A stretch of 6,134 nt of DNA from Spirochaetaceae bacterium (lineage in GTDB: Bacteria; Spirochaetota; Spirochaetia; Treponematales; Breznakiellaceae), in the NCBI GenBank assembly GCA_031278575.1, contig JAITKD010000017.1, positions 1-6,134 of the forward strand. The letters run 5' to 3'. The translations under genes were made by a program, and so were the position numbers. How positions within the stretch are numbered: the first letter of the stretch is position 1; each line of letters starts with the position of its first letter. Shown here piece after piece: positions 1-5,863 of the stretch. The notes beneath the pieces were generated by a model. It did no database searches. It was not told where the DNA came from and worked only from the letters and a program-made list of their open reading frames with translations.

Positions 1-105
1 TCCCTTGCCCTTTTTGTTATGGTGGGGATATTCCTCCTCATTATCACCGGGGACAGACAGGCCCGGGCCATAATCAACATATTCCGGCGCCGCAGTACCT
101 TGTAA
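1..105 (+). CDS. C-terminal end of an unidentified membrane protein (partial)
   Basis: The first reading frame is open from the window edge to a TAA at 103-105 and encodes 34 residues. It starts with a strongly hydrophobic run (LALFVMVGIFLLII, about residues 2-15), which looks like a transmembrane helix. A basic tail follows, with arginines at the end (FRRRSTL). A last helix followed by a positively charged tail suggests an integral inner-membrane protein with a cytoplasmic C-terminus. The start lies outside the window, so the family cannot be assigned. It converges with the minus-strand genes to its right. I see no clear terminator immediately after the stop. The call rests only on hydrophobicity and an open frame, so it is tentative. 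Confidence 0.5.
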   Translation, partial: SLALFVMVGIFLLIITGDRQARAIINIFRRRSTL

Positions 106-161
106 AGACCAAAGATACCGGTACATACCACGAATTTCACCAACCATTACAAACATTTTTC

Positions 162-223
162 GGGGTCAGACCTCTCCCGGTCGCCTGGGGTCAGGCCGCC
201 CTACTCACCGGGGGCAGGCCGCC
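162..223. repeat. three REP-like GGGGTC/GGGGGC units
   Basis: Three related short units lie in the gene-free stretch between the two left-hand genes. They are GGGGTCAGACCT at 162-173, TGGGGTCAGGCCGCC at 186-200 and GGGGGCAGGCCGCC at 210-223. The last two are near-identical over about 14 bases and 23-24 bases apart. The core matches the palindromic GGGGTC-A-GACCCC units found inside the neighbouring transposase-like gene. This resembles the REP sequences often found beside REP-associated tyrosine transposases. The rest of 106-353 holds no gene I can support. Confidence 0.55.
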
Positions 224-353
224 TCAGTCCTGAAGGCTAAACTTGACCCGGCATTCAGGGTTTGCCTGTTTCAGAACAGACCTTTCCCCGGGGAGTTTTC
301 GGGTTGGGGTGGGGAGGGAGGTTTATACGGAAGCCCGGCCGGATTCCCGCCGC

Positions 354-848
354 TTATCCGGGGGCGGGGGCGGGGGGAAGGGGGAATATGAGGGAAAAAG
401 CGGGGCGAATCGCCGTTTCCCCATACCGGGGTCTGACCCCAGTGTCCGTTTCCTCATACCAGGGGCTGACCCCATTGTCCGAATCCCCCCGTCCCGCTCC
501 GGTCTCCTCCTCCGGCGGCTCCCCCTCCAGTATCCGCGACGCGTACCGGTCTCCCCAGATATGCCCGATCCGGCCGTTCAGGCGGTTGTACCGTTGGGCA
601 AACACCTGTTTCAGCCACTGCATGATAGCCGGAAGTTCCAGCCCGTCCGCCGGCTTAATATAGAACGTCAGCCAGTCATCCGCCAAACACAGCCCGCGAA
701 CCTCGAAGACAAACCGCAGGTTCGTCTCCCGGAACACCCGGGCGAACAACGCCAGGGCTTTGCGGCCGCGAAACAACGGTTCCCGGTTGTTGACGCGGGT
801 ACGGACTTCGTACCACGCGCCTTGTTTTAGTATCCGTAATGATCGCAT
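354..848 (-). CDS. Y1/REP-associated transposase-like protein lacking the HUH motif
   Basis: This 164-residue protein resembles the IS200-like Y1 / REP-associated tyrosine transposase (RAYT) fold. The N-terminal part (WYEVRTRVNNREPLF, residues 12-26) and the block QRYNRLNGRIGHIWGDRY (residues 85-102) align with the typical 'N-R-Y-G-R-x-G-H-x-W-x-x-R' region. In active members a Pro-Asn-His-x-His segment supplies the HUH metal-binding histidines. Here the corresponding stretch reads ADDWLTFYIKP (residues 56-66), so both histidines are missing and single-strand nicking activity is unlikely. Residues after about 112 form a low-complexity tail with an 11-residue duplication (GVSPWYEET / GVRPRYGET) and a Pro-rich end. 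The ATG at 848 is chosen because the domain starts there, but no good ribosome-binding site is seen. A GTG at 932 would add 28 residues. The gene is 134 bases beyond the his operon on the same strand. It may be a domesticated or decaying relative; similar proteins are familiar to me from Treponema. Confidence 0.7.
   Translation of the reverse strand: MRSLRILKQGAWYEVRTRVNNREPLFRGRKALALFARVFRETNLRFVFEVRGLCLADDWLTFYIKPADGLELPAIMQWLKQVFAQRYNRLNGRIGHIWGDRYASRILEGEPPEEETGAGRGDSDNGVSPWYEETDTGVRPRYGETAIRPAFSLIFPLPPAPAPG
423..488 (-). repeat. in-frame 33-bp tandem duplication carrying REP-like palindromes
   Basis: Two adjacent 33-base units, 423-455 and 456-488, match at 27 of 33 positions by eye. 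The first contains a perfect 6+1+6 palindrome, GGGGTCTGACCCC, at 428-440; the second has the slightly altered AGGGGCTGACCCC at 461-473. Because 33 is a multiple of three, they add two 11-residue repeats to the C-terminal tail of the transposase-like protein. The palindrome itself is read as Gly-Val-Arg-Pro or Gly-Val-Ser-Pro. Confidence 0.7.
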
Positions 849-982
849 AGATACTATATGCGCTTGACCGGCGTTTTGCTTTAGTAACGGGATCGGAAAT
901 TTCAAATTCCGCTTAAAATTTTTGCGGATCACGGTTAGGGTTTTCAGGCGGGCTTTTCAAACCCCGCGTCAGCCCCCGCCGC

Positions 983-2296
983 TCACTTCTTATGCCGCCG
1001 ATCCAGCTCGTCCAGTACGTCTTGCACCGTTACCCCGGCGCGGGTCAGGAGGGCCGTGGCGAAATAGAACAGGTCCGCCGCTTCCCAGATGAGTTCTTCC
1101 CGGTTTTTGGCGGTACAAAGTTCCTCCGCCTCCTCCAACACCTTTTCCCGGACCAGCTCATCATCCAGGGTAGCGGTATAGGAACCGGGCCGGGGGTTCC
1201 TGAAACGCTCGGCGATGACGGCCTGGAGGAATTCGCCGGTATACCGGCGGTCCGTGCTGAAACAGGACCAGGACCCGGTGTGGCAGACCGGCCCGGCGGG
1301 CTCCACCGTGGCGAGCAGGGCGTCCCGGTCGCAGTCCGCCCGGAGCCGGAGGAGGGTCAGGGTATTCCCGGAAGTCTCCCCCTTCATCCAGAGTTTCCCC
1401 CGGCTCCGGCTGTGGAAACAGAGTTTCCCCCGGCGGAAGGTCTCGGCCGCCGCCTCCCGGTCCGCAAAGCCCGTCATCAGGACCTGGCCGTCCGGGGCCT
1501 GGGCTATCACCGGAATGGTGTCAGTCACCCACTTGAGGGAACGGACAAAGGCTTCGGCCAGGTTCACCGTACCGGTGTACAGGGCCATGCCGAGCTGGAC
1601 ATCGCAGTTCAGGGCGGCAAGGGCCTCGATTTCTTCCAGGGAAGCAACTCCCCCGGCAACGGTGATCCTTGAGGCAACCGCCTCCCGCAGGGCCCTAACC
1701 GGCGCCAGGTCGATGCCCGTCATGGTCCCCTCCCGGTCCACGTTGGTAAAGAGGAATTCCCCGGCCAGGGCTTCCGCGGCTTTGGCGGTTTCCAGCAGGT
1801 CAAGGCCCGTGGGGGTTTTCCAGCCGTCCGCCACGATTTCATAGCCCCCTTGGGGGCTCCCCCCTTGGGGGGAAGTCCGGGCGTCTACCGCGAGGATCAC
1901 CCGCTCCCGGCCTATTTTACGGGCCGTCTCCTCCAGTAAGGGGATCTGCAGGCCGAATTCCCCCCCGTCTATACCGGCGCCCCGTTTCCCCGGGTCCCGG
2001 AGGGCCGCGGAACCGAGGATGATCTTCTTCGCCCCCAGGCTCACCAGTTCCCGGGCCTGTTCCGGGGTTTTGATCCCCCCGCCCACCCGGCATTCGGCCT
2101 TACGGAGCAGGGGTTTGATCAGATCCCGGTTGGACCCCGTGCCCATGGCCGCGTCCAGGTCTATCACCGCCACTTCCCCGTAACGGTCGAATTCCCTTGC
2201 CAGTTCCGGGGCGTTATCCCGCTGCAGTACCCGTTCCGCCCCCTGCCTGAGCTGAACCACCTTTCCATCCTGTACATCTATCGAAGCAATTACCAT
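983..2296 (-). CDS. hisA-hisIE: HisA-HisIE trifunctional fusion (ProFAR isomerase / PRA-CH / PRA-PH)
   Basis: This 437-residue protein joins three enzymes of histidine synthesis, steps 2, 3 and 4, in one chain. Residues 1 to about 255 are the HisA (beta-alpha)8 barrel, which isomerises ProFAR to PRFAR. It shows catalytic Asp7 ([12 protein letters not shown]), phosphate site VGGGIK (71-76), second catalytic Asp138 (LAVDAR), [10 protein letters not shown] (185-194) and phosphate site AGGV (214-217). Residues about 256-346 are His[22 protein letters not shown] (296-311), DCDRD (321-325) and CHT...SCF (338-346), which carry the metal-binding Asp and Cys residues. Residues about 371-437 are HisE, a MazG-like pyrophosphohydrolase, with EEAEE (388-392) and EAAD (405-408) acidic motifs. 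There is almost no linker between HisA and HisI. HisIE fusions are common, but joining to HisA is not. A SPQGG duplication sits in a HisA loop at 142-151. The ATG overlaps the end of hisF by 7 bases and has AAGGGAG 10 bases upstream. Confidence 0.95.
   Translation of the reverse strand: MVIASIDVQDGKVVQLRQGAERVLQRDNAPELAREFDRYGEVAVIDLDAAMGTGSNRDLIKPLLRKAECRVGGGIKTPEQARELVSLGAKKIILGSAALRDPGKRGAGIDGGEFGLQIPLLEETARKIGRERVILAVDARTSPQGGSPQGGYEIVADGWKTPTGLDLLETAKAAEALAGEFLFTNVDREGTMTGIDLAPVRALREAVASRITVAGGVASLEEIEALAALNCDVQLGMALYTGTVNLAEAFVRSLKWVTDTIPVIAQAPDGQVLMTGFADREAAAETFRRGKLCFHSRSRGKLWMKGETSGNTLTLLRLRADCDRDALLATVEPAGPVCHTGSWSCFSTDRRYTGEFLQAVIAERFRNPRPGSYTATLDDELVREKVLEEAEELCTAKNREELIWEAADLFYFATALLTRAGVTVQDVLDELDRRHKK
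1844..1873 (-). repeat. 15-bp tandem duplication in hisA encoding SPQGG twice
   Basis: Two adjacent 15-base units, 1844-1858 and 1859-1873, match at 12 of 15 positions. Each carries a CCCCC-TT-GGGGG inverted repeat on the plus strand. They encode two SPQGG units immediately after the second catalytic Asp loop of HisA, where family members usually have a much shorter turn. The phase is kept, so the enzyme is probably intact. Confidence 0.7.
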
Positions 2297-3084
2297 CGGA
2301 CTACTACTCCCTTGGATTCGGCGTATTGTTTTATCTCCCGGATCGTGGTCTTCCCAAAATGAAGCAGGGAAGCCACCAGGGCGGCGTCGGCATTGCCCCA
2401 GTGGTCGTTTGCCGCCTCCGGGGGCAAAAGGACGTTGGCGATCTGATCCAGGGTTCCCGCGCCCCCGGAGGCGATCACCGGCACCCCCACGGCATCCAGG
2501 ATGGTCCGGGTCAGTTCCAGGTCATACCCCGCGCCGGTACCGTCGGCGTCGATGGAGTTGAGGAGGATCTCCCCCGCCCCCAATTCCACGGCCTGTCTGG
2601 CCCACTCCACCGCGTCCAGGCCCGTATCCTCCCGGCCGCCGTGGGAAAAGGCGTGCCAGACGGCGCAGGCCCCCGGTCGGGAAACCCGCTTGGCGTCTAT
2701 CGAGAGAACCACGCACTGGCTCCCGTAGGCCCGGGCCATTTCAGCAAGGAGGCGCGGGTTTCGCAGGGCCGCGGTGCAGACCGAAACCTTGTCCGCCCCG
2801 GCGTTCATGGCGTCCCGCATATCCGCCGCCGACCGGATCCCCCCGCCCACGCAGAGGGGAATGAAGACCTCCGCCGCCACCTGCCGGACCACTTCCAGCA
2901 GGGTCGCCCGGCTCTTGTAGGAGGCCCCGATATCGAGGAAGGTGAGTTCGTCCGCCCCGTCGTCATTGTACCGCCGGGCCAGTTCCACCGGGTCCCCGGC
3001 ATCCTGGATGCCCTTGAATTTGATCCCCTTTACCACCCGGCCGTCGTCCACGTCCAGGCAGGGGATGATCCGTTTAGCCAACAT
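2290..3084 (-). CDS. hisF: imidazole glycerol phosphate synthase cyclase subunit HisF
   Basis: HisF uses ammonia delivered by HisH to turn PRFAR into imidazole glycerol phosphate (IGP) and AICAR, the fifth step. The 264-residue length is close to the usual 250-260. The barrel motifs are all present: [13 protein letters not shown] with catalytic Asp11 and Lys19, phosphate site VGGGIRS (79-85), SIDAKR with catalytic Asp130, NSIDADGT (176-183) and ASGGAG (205-210). The four residues that gate the ammonia channel in the Thermotoga enzyme occur at the same numbers: Arg5, Glu46, Lys99 and Glu167. A small insertion (about [11 protein letters not shown], 221-231) precedes the final phosphate-binding strand. 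The ATG at 3084 has AAGGA 8 bases upstream. A 53-base gap separates it from hisH, and it overlaps the fusion gene by 7 bases. Confidence 0.97.
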   Translation of the reverse strand: MLAKRIIPCLDVDDGRVVKGIKFKGIQDAGDPVELARRYNDDGADELTFLDIGASYKSRATLLEVVRQVAAEVFIPLCVGGGIRSAADMRDAMNAGADKVSVCTAALRNPRLLAEMARAYGSQCVVLSIDAKRVSRPGACAVWHAFSHGGREDTGLDAVEWARQAVELGAGEILLNSIDADGTGAGYDLELTRTILDAVGVPVIASGGAGTLDQIANVLLPPEAANDHWGNADAALVASLLHFGKTTIREIKQYAESKGVVVRW

Positions 3085-3137
3085 CGCGATAATCCTTGGG
3101 GGTGTTTTTTGGACCGGCCGCCCGGTTACCGGTTACC

Positions 3138-3791
3138 CTAAAAAAACCCATGGCCGGCCTCCGCCCAGTTTTTCAGCAGTTCCAGTCCCCGATCCCCGGA
3201 CTTTTCCGGGTGAAACTGCACCGCCGACAGGGCGCCCCGCTCCACCGCGGAGCAGTACCGGAGGTAATATTCCGCCTCGGCGGCCACCACGCTTTCTTCC
3301 CCCGGGGCGGCGTAATAGGAATGTATATAGTAGAAAAACGAATGAGCCGGAAGGCCCCGGAACAGCCGGGAATTCCCCCTGGTTTCGGTACGGTTCCAGC
3401 CTATCTGGGGGACCTTGCGGCCGGGAAACCGTTTTACCGTGCCCGGCACCACCCCCAGGCCCCGCACGGGCCTTCCCTCCACCGGGGGGGCCTCCTCGGA
3501 TTGGTCAAACAGGAGCTGCAGGCCGATGCAGATACCCAAAAAGGGCTTGTCCGCCTGAATCCACCCCCGGATCGCCCCGTCGTACCCGGATTTTTCCAGG
3601 CTGGCCATAGCGGTGGCAAAGTGGCCGTCCCCGGGAAAGATGATCCCTTCATAGGGTGAGGCTCCGGGGCCCTTGCCGGGACCGGCCAGTTCTTCGGGGC
3701 CCCGGACAAAACGGGCGGGAACGCCCAGCCGCTTGAGGGCGTTCATCACCGAACCGAGGTTGCCCGCCCCGTAATCCACCACCCCGATCAC
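3138..3791 (-). CDS. hisH: imidazole glycerol phosphate synthase glutaminase subunit HisH
   Basis: HisH hydrolyses glutamine and passes ammonia to HisF in the heterodimeric synthase. The 217-residue protein has the class I glutamine amidotransferase triad: Cys88 in FLGICIGLQLLF (84-95), and His194 and Glu196 in QFHPEKSGDRGL (192-203). The N-terminus VVDYGAGNLGSV is typical. The oxyanion-strand motif, usually Pro-Gly-Val-Gly, reads PGDG (53-56) followed by His-Phe, a noticeable variant. A Gly/Pro-rich insertion (GPGKGPGAS, 38-46) lies in a surface loop. The start codon is GTG at 3791 and overlaps the hisB stop as GTGA. No strong ribosome-binding site precedes it, so translation is probably coupled to hisB. 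The stop is TAG at 3138-3140. Confidence 0.96.
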   Translation of the reverse strand: MIGVVDYGAGNLGSVMNALKRLGVPARFVRGPEELAGPGKGPGASPYEGIIFPGDGHFATAMASLEKSGYDGAIRGWIQADKPFLGICIGLQLLFDQSEEAPPVEGRPVRGLGVVPGTVKRFPGRKVPQIGWNRTETRGNSRLFRGLPAHSFFYYIHSYYAAPGEESVVAAEAEYYLRYCSAVERGALSAVQFHPEKSGDRGLELLKNWAEAGHGFF

Positions 3792-4438
3792 GCCAGGAGC
3801 CCCGGGTTCAGGGCGCCGGGGGTTTCCAGTAAACCCTTGGTGGAGGGGATGCTGTCCGCCGCCCGGGGGTCGATCTCGCAGGCATCCCGGAGGGAGCGGG
3901 CCGCGGCCTTAAAGAGGGCTTCGATCTTGTGATGATCGCTCCGGCCCCGGAGTATGTCCAGGTGCAGGGCGATTCCCGCGGTTTGGGTAAAACCCTCCCA
4001 AAAGTCCTCCACCGTGTCGGTCTGGAAGGATGCAACCCCGAAGCCTCCCCCGGAAACCAGGGGTACGGCCGAAAGCTCCCCCCGGAAAACCAGGAAGGCC
4101 CGGCCGGAGAGGTCCACGGCGGCCCGGGCCAGGGTTTCGTCCATGGGGAAGATGCAGCTCCCCACCCGGCGGATACCCCGCTTATCCCCCAGGGCCCGGG
4201 CCAGACAGCCGCCCAGGACTATCCCCGTGTCCTCCACCAGGTGGTGCTGATCCACCTCCAGATCCCCCGCGGCCCGGATGTCCAGGTCAAAGAGGCTGTG
4301 CCGGGCAAAGGCGGTCAGCATGTGGGTCAGAAATCCGATGGGGTAGTCCAGTTTCGCCTCCCCCCGGCCGTCCAGATTCAGCCGGATCCAAATCTCCGTT
4401 TCCTTTGTCCTCCTCGTGATTTCCCCGATTCTCCCCAT
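3788..4438 (-). CDS. hisB: imidazoleglycerol-phosphate dehydratase HisB (monofunctional)
   Basis: This enzyme removes water from imidazole glycerol phosphate to give imidazole acetol phosphate, step six. It has 216 residues, slightly longer than the usual 190-200 because of a short C-terminal extension (ETPGALNPGLLA). No N-terminal phosphatase domain is present, unlike E. coli HisB. The two metal-binding histidine clusters are present, HHLVE (65-69) and HHKIE (169-173), with His39 in FLTHML, His159 in LHLDIL, GDKRGIRR (84-91), PMDE (98-101) and IPSTKG (197-202). In FLTHML the usual Asp before the histidine is Thr38. The ATG at 4438 is chosen because AAAGGAG lies 5 bases upstream and the family N-terminus (RRTKET) follows at once. 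An upstream in-frame ATG at 4501 lies inside hisG. hisG ends 28 bases upstream. Confidence 0.95.
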   Translation of the reverse strand: MGRIGEITRRTKETEIWIRLNLDGRGEAKLDYPIGFLTHMLTAFARHSLFDLDIRAAGDLEVDQHHLVEDTGIVLGGCLARALGDKRGIRRVGSCIFPMDETLARAAVDLSGRAFLVFRGELSAVPLVSGGGFGVASFQTDTVEDFWEGFTQTAGIALHLDILRGRSDHHKIEALFKAAARSLRDACEIDPRAADSIPSTKGLLETPGALNPGLLA

Positions 4439-4443
4439 GACCG

Positions 4444-4450
4444 CTCCTTT
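4444..4450 (-). promoter_or_regulatory. ribosome-binding site of hisB
   Basis: The minus strand reads AAAGGAG, 5 bases before the ATG at 4438. This strong match sets the hisB start and excludes the longer in-frame reading that would begin inside hisG. Confidence 0.85.
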
Positions 4451-4466
4451 GGCGCCCGGCGCCGCT

Positions 4467-5321
4467 TTACAGTACCACCTTCCGCAGATCGTATTCCACA
4501 ATATCCCCGGCGCCGAGTTTCTTCAACCGGGGGATCAGGCCGGGGATATCGCCTTTTTTTACGGCGATCTTCACCGCGTAGCCTTCGTCGCCGTAGAGGG
4601 GCGCCACCGTGGGGCTCCGCATGGCGGGGAGCCCGGAGACAAGTTCGGCGAACCGGCATTTCGCCACGTTCATCTCCAGTAACACCCGGTCCCGACCGTC
4701 CAGAACCGCCTTAACAAGCATGGCCAATTCCTCTATCCGGCCTCTTTTTTCCCTATCCGCCAGGGCCGCCCGGGAAGCCACAAACCGGGTGGAAGATTCC
4801 AGGAGGGTGGCGATGATCCGCAGGCCGTTGTCCTTGAGGGTCTGCCCCGAGGCGGTGTTATCGATGATCATATCCGCGTCATCCGGGGGGAACACCTCGG
4901 TGGCCCCGTAGGTCCGGAGGATACGGAACCGATACCCCGATTTTTTAAGCCATTCCTCCGCCAGGTTGACGTATTCGGTGGCCGCCACGATCCGCCGGTT
5001 TTTCAGGTCCCCTTCTTCCAGCCTCGCGGGGATCGCCGCCACGATGCGGACCCGGTCAAAGCCCAGGTCCAGGATATCCTCCACCCCGGCCCCGCTTTCC
5101 CGGATCCAGTCCAGGCCGGTAAAGCCCGCGTCGTGGCTCCCCAATTCCAGCAGTTCCCCCACGTTCTGGGGCTTCATGATCTTCCCGTCCAGCCAGTCCG
5201 CCCCAATAACCGGCCGGTAGGTCCGGTCCGCCAGGGATATGGGGAACCCCGCCTCCTCAAAAAGCCGGGAAATATTGTCGAAGATCCGCCCTTTGGGAAT
5301 CAAAATCCGCAGTTTCTCCAT
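4467..5321 (-). CDS. hisG: ATP phosphoribosyltransferase HisG, long form
   Basis: HisG joins ATP and PRPP to give phosphoribosyl-ATP, the first committed and feedback-controlled step. The 284-residue length and C-terminal part mark the long form. The N-terminal catalytic lobes start with LRILIPKGRIFDN (4-16). The PRPP-binding region is ADMIIDNTASGQTLKDNGL (148-166). The last ~75 residues (MNVAKCRFAELVSGLPAMRSPTVAPL and onwards) match the ACT-like regulatory domain that binds histidine. Long-form enzymes do not need HisZ, and no hisZ is seen. The ATG at 5321 has GGAG 5 bases upstream, and MEKLRILIPKGR is the family N-terminus. An in-frame GTG at 5369 would add 16 residues but falls inside the terminator stem. 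hisG is first in the operon and sits directly behind the leader/attenuator. Confidence 0.96.
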   Translation of the reverse strand: MEKLRILIPKGRIFDNISRLFEEAGFPISLADRTYRPVIGADWLDGKIMKPQNVGELLELGSHDAGFTGLDWIRESGAGVEDILDLGFDRVRIVAAIPARLEEGDLKNRRIVAATEYVNLAEEWLKKSGYRFRILRTYGATEVFPPDDADMIIDNTASGQTLKDNGLRIIATLLESSTRFVASRAALADREKRGRIEELAMLVKAVLDGRDRVLLEMNVAKCRFAELVSGLPAMRSPTVAPLYGDEGYAVKIAVKKGDIPGLIPRLKKLGAGDIVEYDLRKVVL

Positions 5322-5330
5322 ATATACTCC

Positions 5331-5373
5331 AAAAAAAGCCGCGGACCCGGAAGCCAATCCCGAACCCACGGCT
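5331..5373 (-). terminator. his attenuator: intrinsic terminator before hisG
   Basis: On the minus strand, bases 5373-5358 and 5352-5337 form a 16-bp stem with no mismatch or bulge, counting five or so G-U pairs, around the loop TTGGC (5357-5353). A run of seven T follows (5337-5331). The T run ends directly against the GGAG ribosome-binding site of hisG, so a full terminator stands between any leader transcript and the first his gene. A terminator in this position, 25 bases after a His-containing leader ORF, is the hallmark of transcription attenuation. Confidence 0.88.
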
Positions 5374-5391
5374 CAATTACCGCGCAAAACG

Positions 5392-5408
5392 CCGGATCCT
5401 AGGCTTCC
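5392..5408 (-). promoter_or_regulatory. candidate antiterminator arm of the his leader
   Basis: Two adjacent segments on the minus strand can pair, as alternatives, with the terminator. GGAAGCC (5408-5402) is fully complementary to GGCTTCC (5355-5349, terminator loop plus start of the 3' arm) over 7 bp. GGATCCGG (5399-5392) pairs over 8 bp, one of them G-U, with CCGGGTCC (5350-5343) in the 3' arm. Either would prevent the terminator hairpin. Both overlap or abut the leader stop codon. Pairing to the 3' arm rather than the 5' arm differs from the enteric arrangement, so this is a hypothesis. Confidence 0.5.
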
Positions 5409-5458
5409 CCTAAAACGTGTCCCTGATGGTGCTGATAGTACCCAAAAATCCGGTTCAT
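5399..5458 (-). CDS. hisL: candidate his leader peptide
   Basis: This short ORF runs from ATG at 5458 to TAG at 5401-5399 and encodes 19 residues, MNRIFGYYQHHQGHVLGEA. Three of 19 are histidine (residues 10, 11 and 14), far above background, though fewer than the seven in the enteric HisL peptide. A GGGGGG stretch lies 4 bases before the ATG as a possible, unusual ribosome-binding site. The ORF is followed by the strong terminator just before hisG. A ribosome stalled at His10-His11 would leave the last codons and stop exposed. Those bases include GGAAGCC (5408-5402) and GGATCCGG (5399-5392), which can pair with the terminator loop or 3' arm at 5355-5349 and 5350-5343. A ribosome reaching the stop would cover them and allow termination. 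The peptide is too short for homology, so the call rests on composition and context. Confidence 0.75.
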   Translation of the reverse strand: MNRIFGYYQHHQGHVLGEA

Positions 5459-5722
5459 GTTTCCCCCCGCTAACTTCCTGAATTCCAGGTGAGGATCACC
5501 CGTTCCCCTTTAATTAGGAAGGGGGGAGCGCTATGGGTCCCCCAAAGGAACCGCGATACCCCCTAAAAAGCCGTTTTTGACGCGGCTCCCCCTCGCTCCA
5601 GCCTCCTCGGGCTTCGCCCTGCGGTGGCTTCCGCTGCCCCCACTCCTTTTTTCACGTGCCTAATCCGCAACCGGTTGACCGTGGGGGGCGTCCCCGGAAC
5701 GGGATGGTTGAGACGGCCGCGT
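5459..5722. other. his upstream intergenic region with GC-rich hairpins, no gene seen
   Basis: No protein gene is recognisable here. A short palindrome GGTGA-GGA-TCACC (5488-5500) lies 30 bases upstream of the leader ORF and could be an operator or the 5' end of the leader RNA. A 6-bp stem joins GGGGGA (5522-5527) to TCCCCC (5538-5543). Further right, GGGC-TTC-GCCC (5609-5619) and GCGG...CCGC (5621-5634) are consecutive small hairpins in a GC-rich, repeat-like block. The his promoter must lie in or beyond this region, but I see no convincing -35/-10 pair on the minus strand; TAATTA near 5511-5516 is the best -10-like hexamer. Confidence 0.4.
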
Positions 5723-5726
5723 CTAA

Positions 5727-5863
5727 GGAAGCACTGATTTATTCAATCGAGAATTCGCCAACTACGTTGGCGCAATCGGCGCTCCTTTAACGTTGTATTT
5801 GCGCAATGAAATGAGCAAATACATTAGGGAACCGCGATGAGCGTCAAGTTAATCAGCGTTTCC
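5727..5863. mobile_element. candidate MITE-like element, 137 bp, with CTAA target duplication
   Basis: The ends are imperfect inverted repeats: GGAAGCACTGATT (5727-5739) and AATCAGCGTTTCC (5851-5863), with 11 of 13 positions complementary. Both are flanked directly by CTAA (5723-5726 and 5864-5867), as expected of a target-site duplication. Inside are two clean hairpins: CGCCAAC-TAC-GTTGGCG (5756-5772) and a 9-bp stem TGTATTTGC / GCAAATACA (5794-5802 and 5815-5823). It has no coding capacity and is more AT-rich than its surroundings. These are the traits of a miniature inverted-repeat transposable element. No transposase is encoded nearby, so the parent family is unknown. Confidence 0.65.

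Noticed and set aside
948..967. Hairpin GCGGG / CCCGC downstream of the hisA-hisIE stop as an operon terminator.
   Set aside because: The stem is only 5 bp with a 10-base loop, and no T run follows on either strand. The end of the operon transcript is therefore undetermined.
1389..1434. 16-base direct repeat CAGAGTTTCCCCCGGC at 1389-1404 and 1419-1434 inside the HisI domain.
   Set aside because: It encodes two RGKL segments, one of which belongs to the conserved SRSRxKLW motif. It is best explained by codon use and local similarity, not by a separate element.
3113..3126. Hairpin ACCGG-CCGC-CCGGT and tandem GGTTACC in the hisH-hisF gap as an internal terminator or regulatory site.
   Set aside because: The minus strand has a run of A, not T, after the stem, so it cannot be an intrinsic terminator for the operon. 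It is short enough to be chance in GC-rich DNA.
2326..3141. Long plus-strand open frame (271 codons) opposite hisF, with similar long frames opposite the other his genes (for example 992-1672 and 3929-4714).
   Set aside because: The minus strand carries unmistakable HisF and other His motifs over the same bases. High G/C at third positions removes stops from the antisense frames, and their translations are Pro/Gly/Arg-rich with no recognisable domain.
4439..4501. A longer hisB beginning at 4501 inside hisG.
   Set aside because: The ATG at 4438 has AAAGGAG 5 bases upstream and is followed directly by the family's RRTKET start; the extra 21 residues have no family match.
5322..5369. A longer hisG beginning at the GTG at 5369.
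   Set aside because: The added 16 residues would be encoded by the terminator stem and T run, do not look like the HisG N-terminus, and the ATG at 5321 has a well-placed GGAG.
5577..5582. TTGACG on the plus strand as a -35 box.
   Set aside because: No acceptable -10 hexamer lies 15-19 bases downstream, and no gene follows on that strand.
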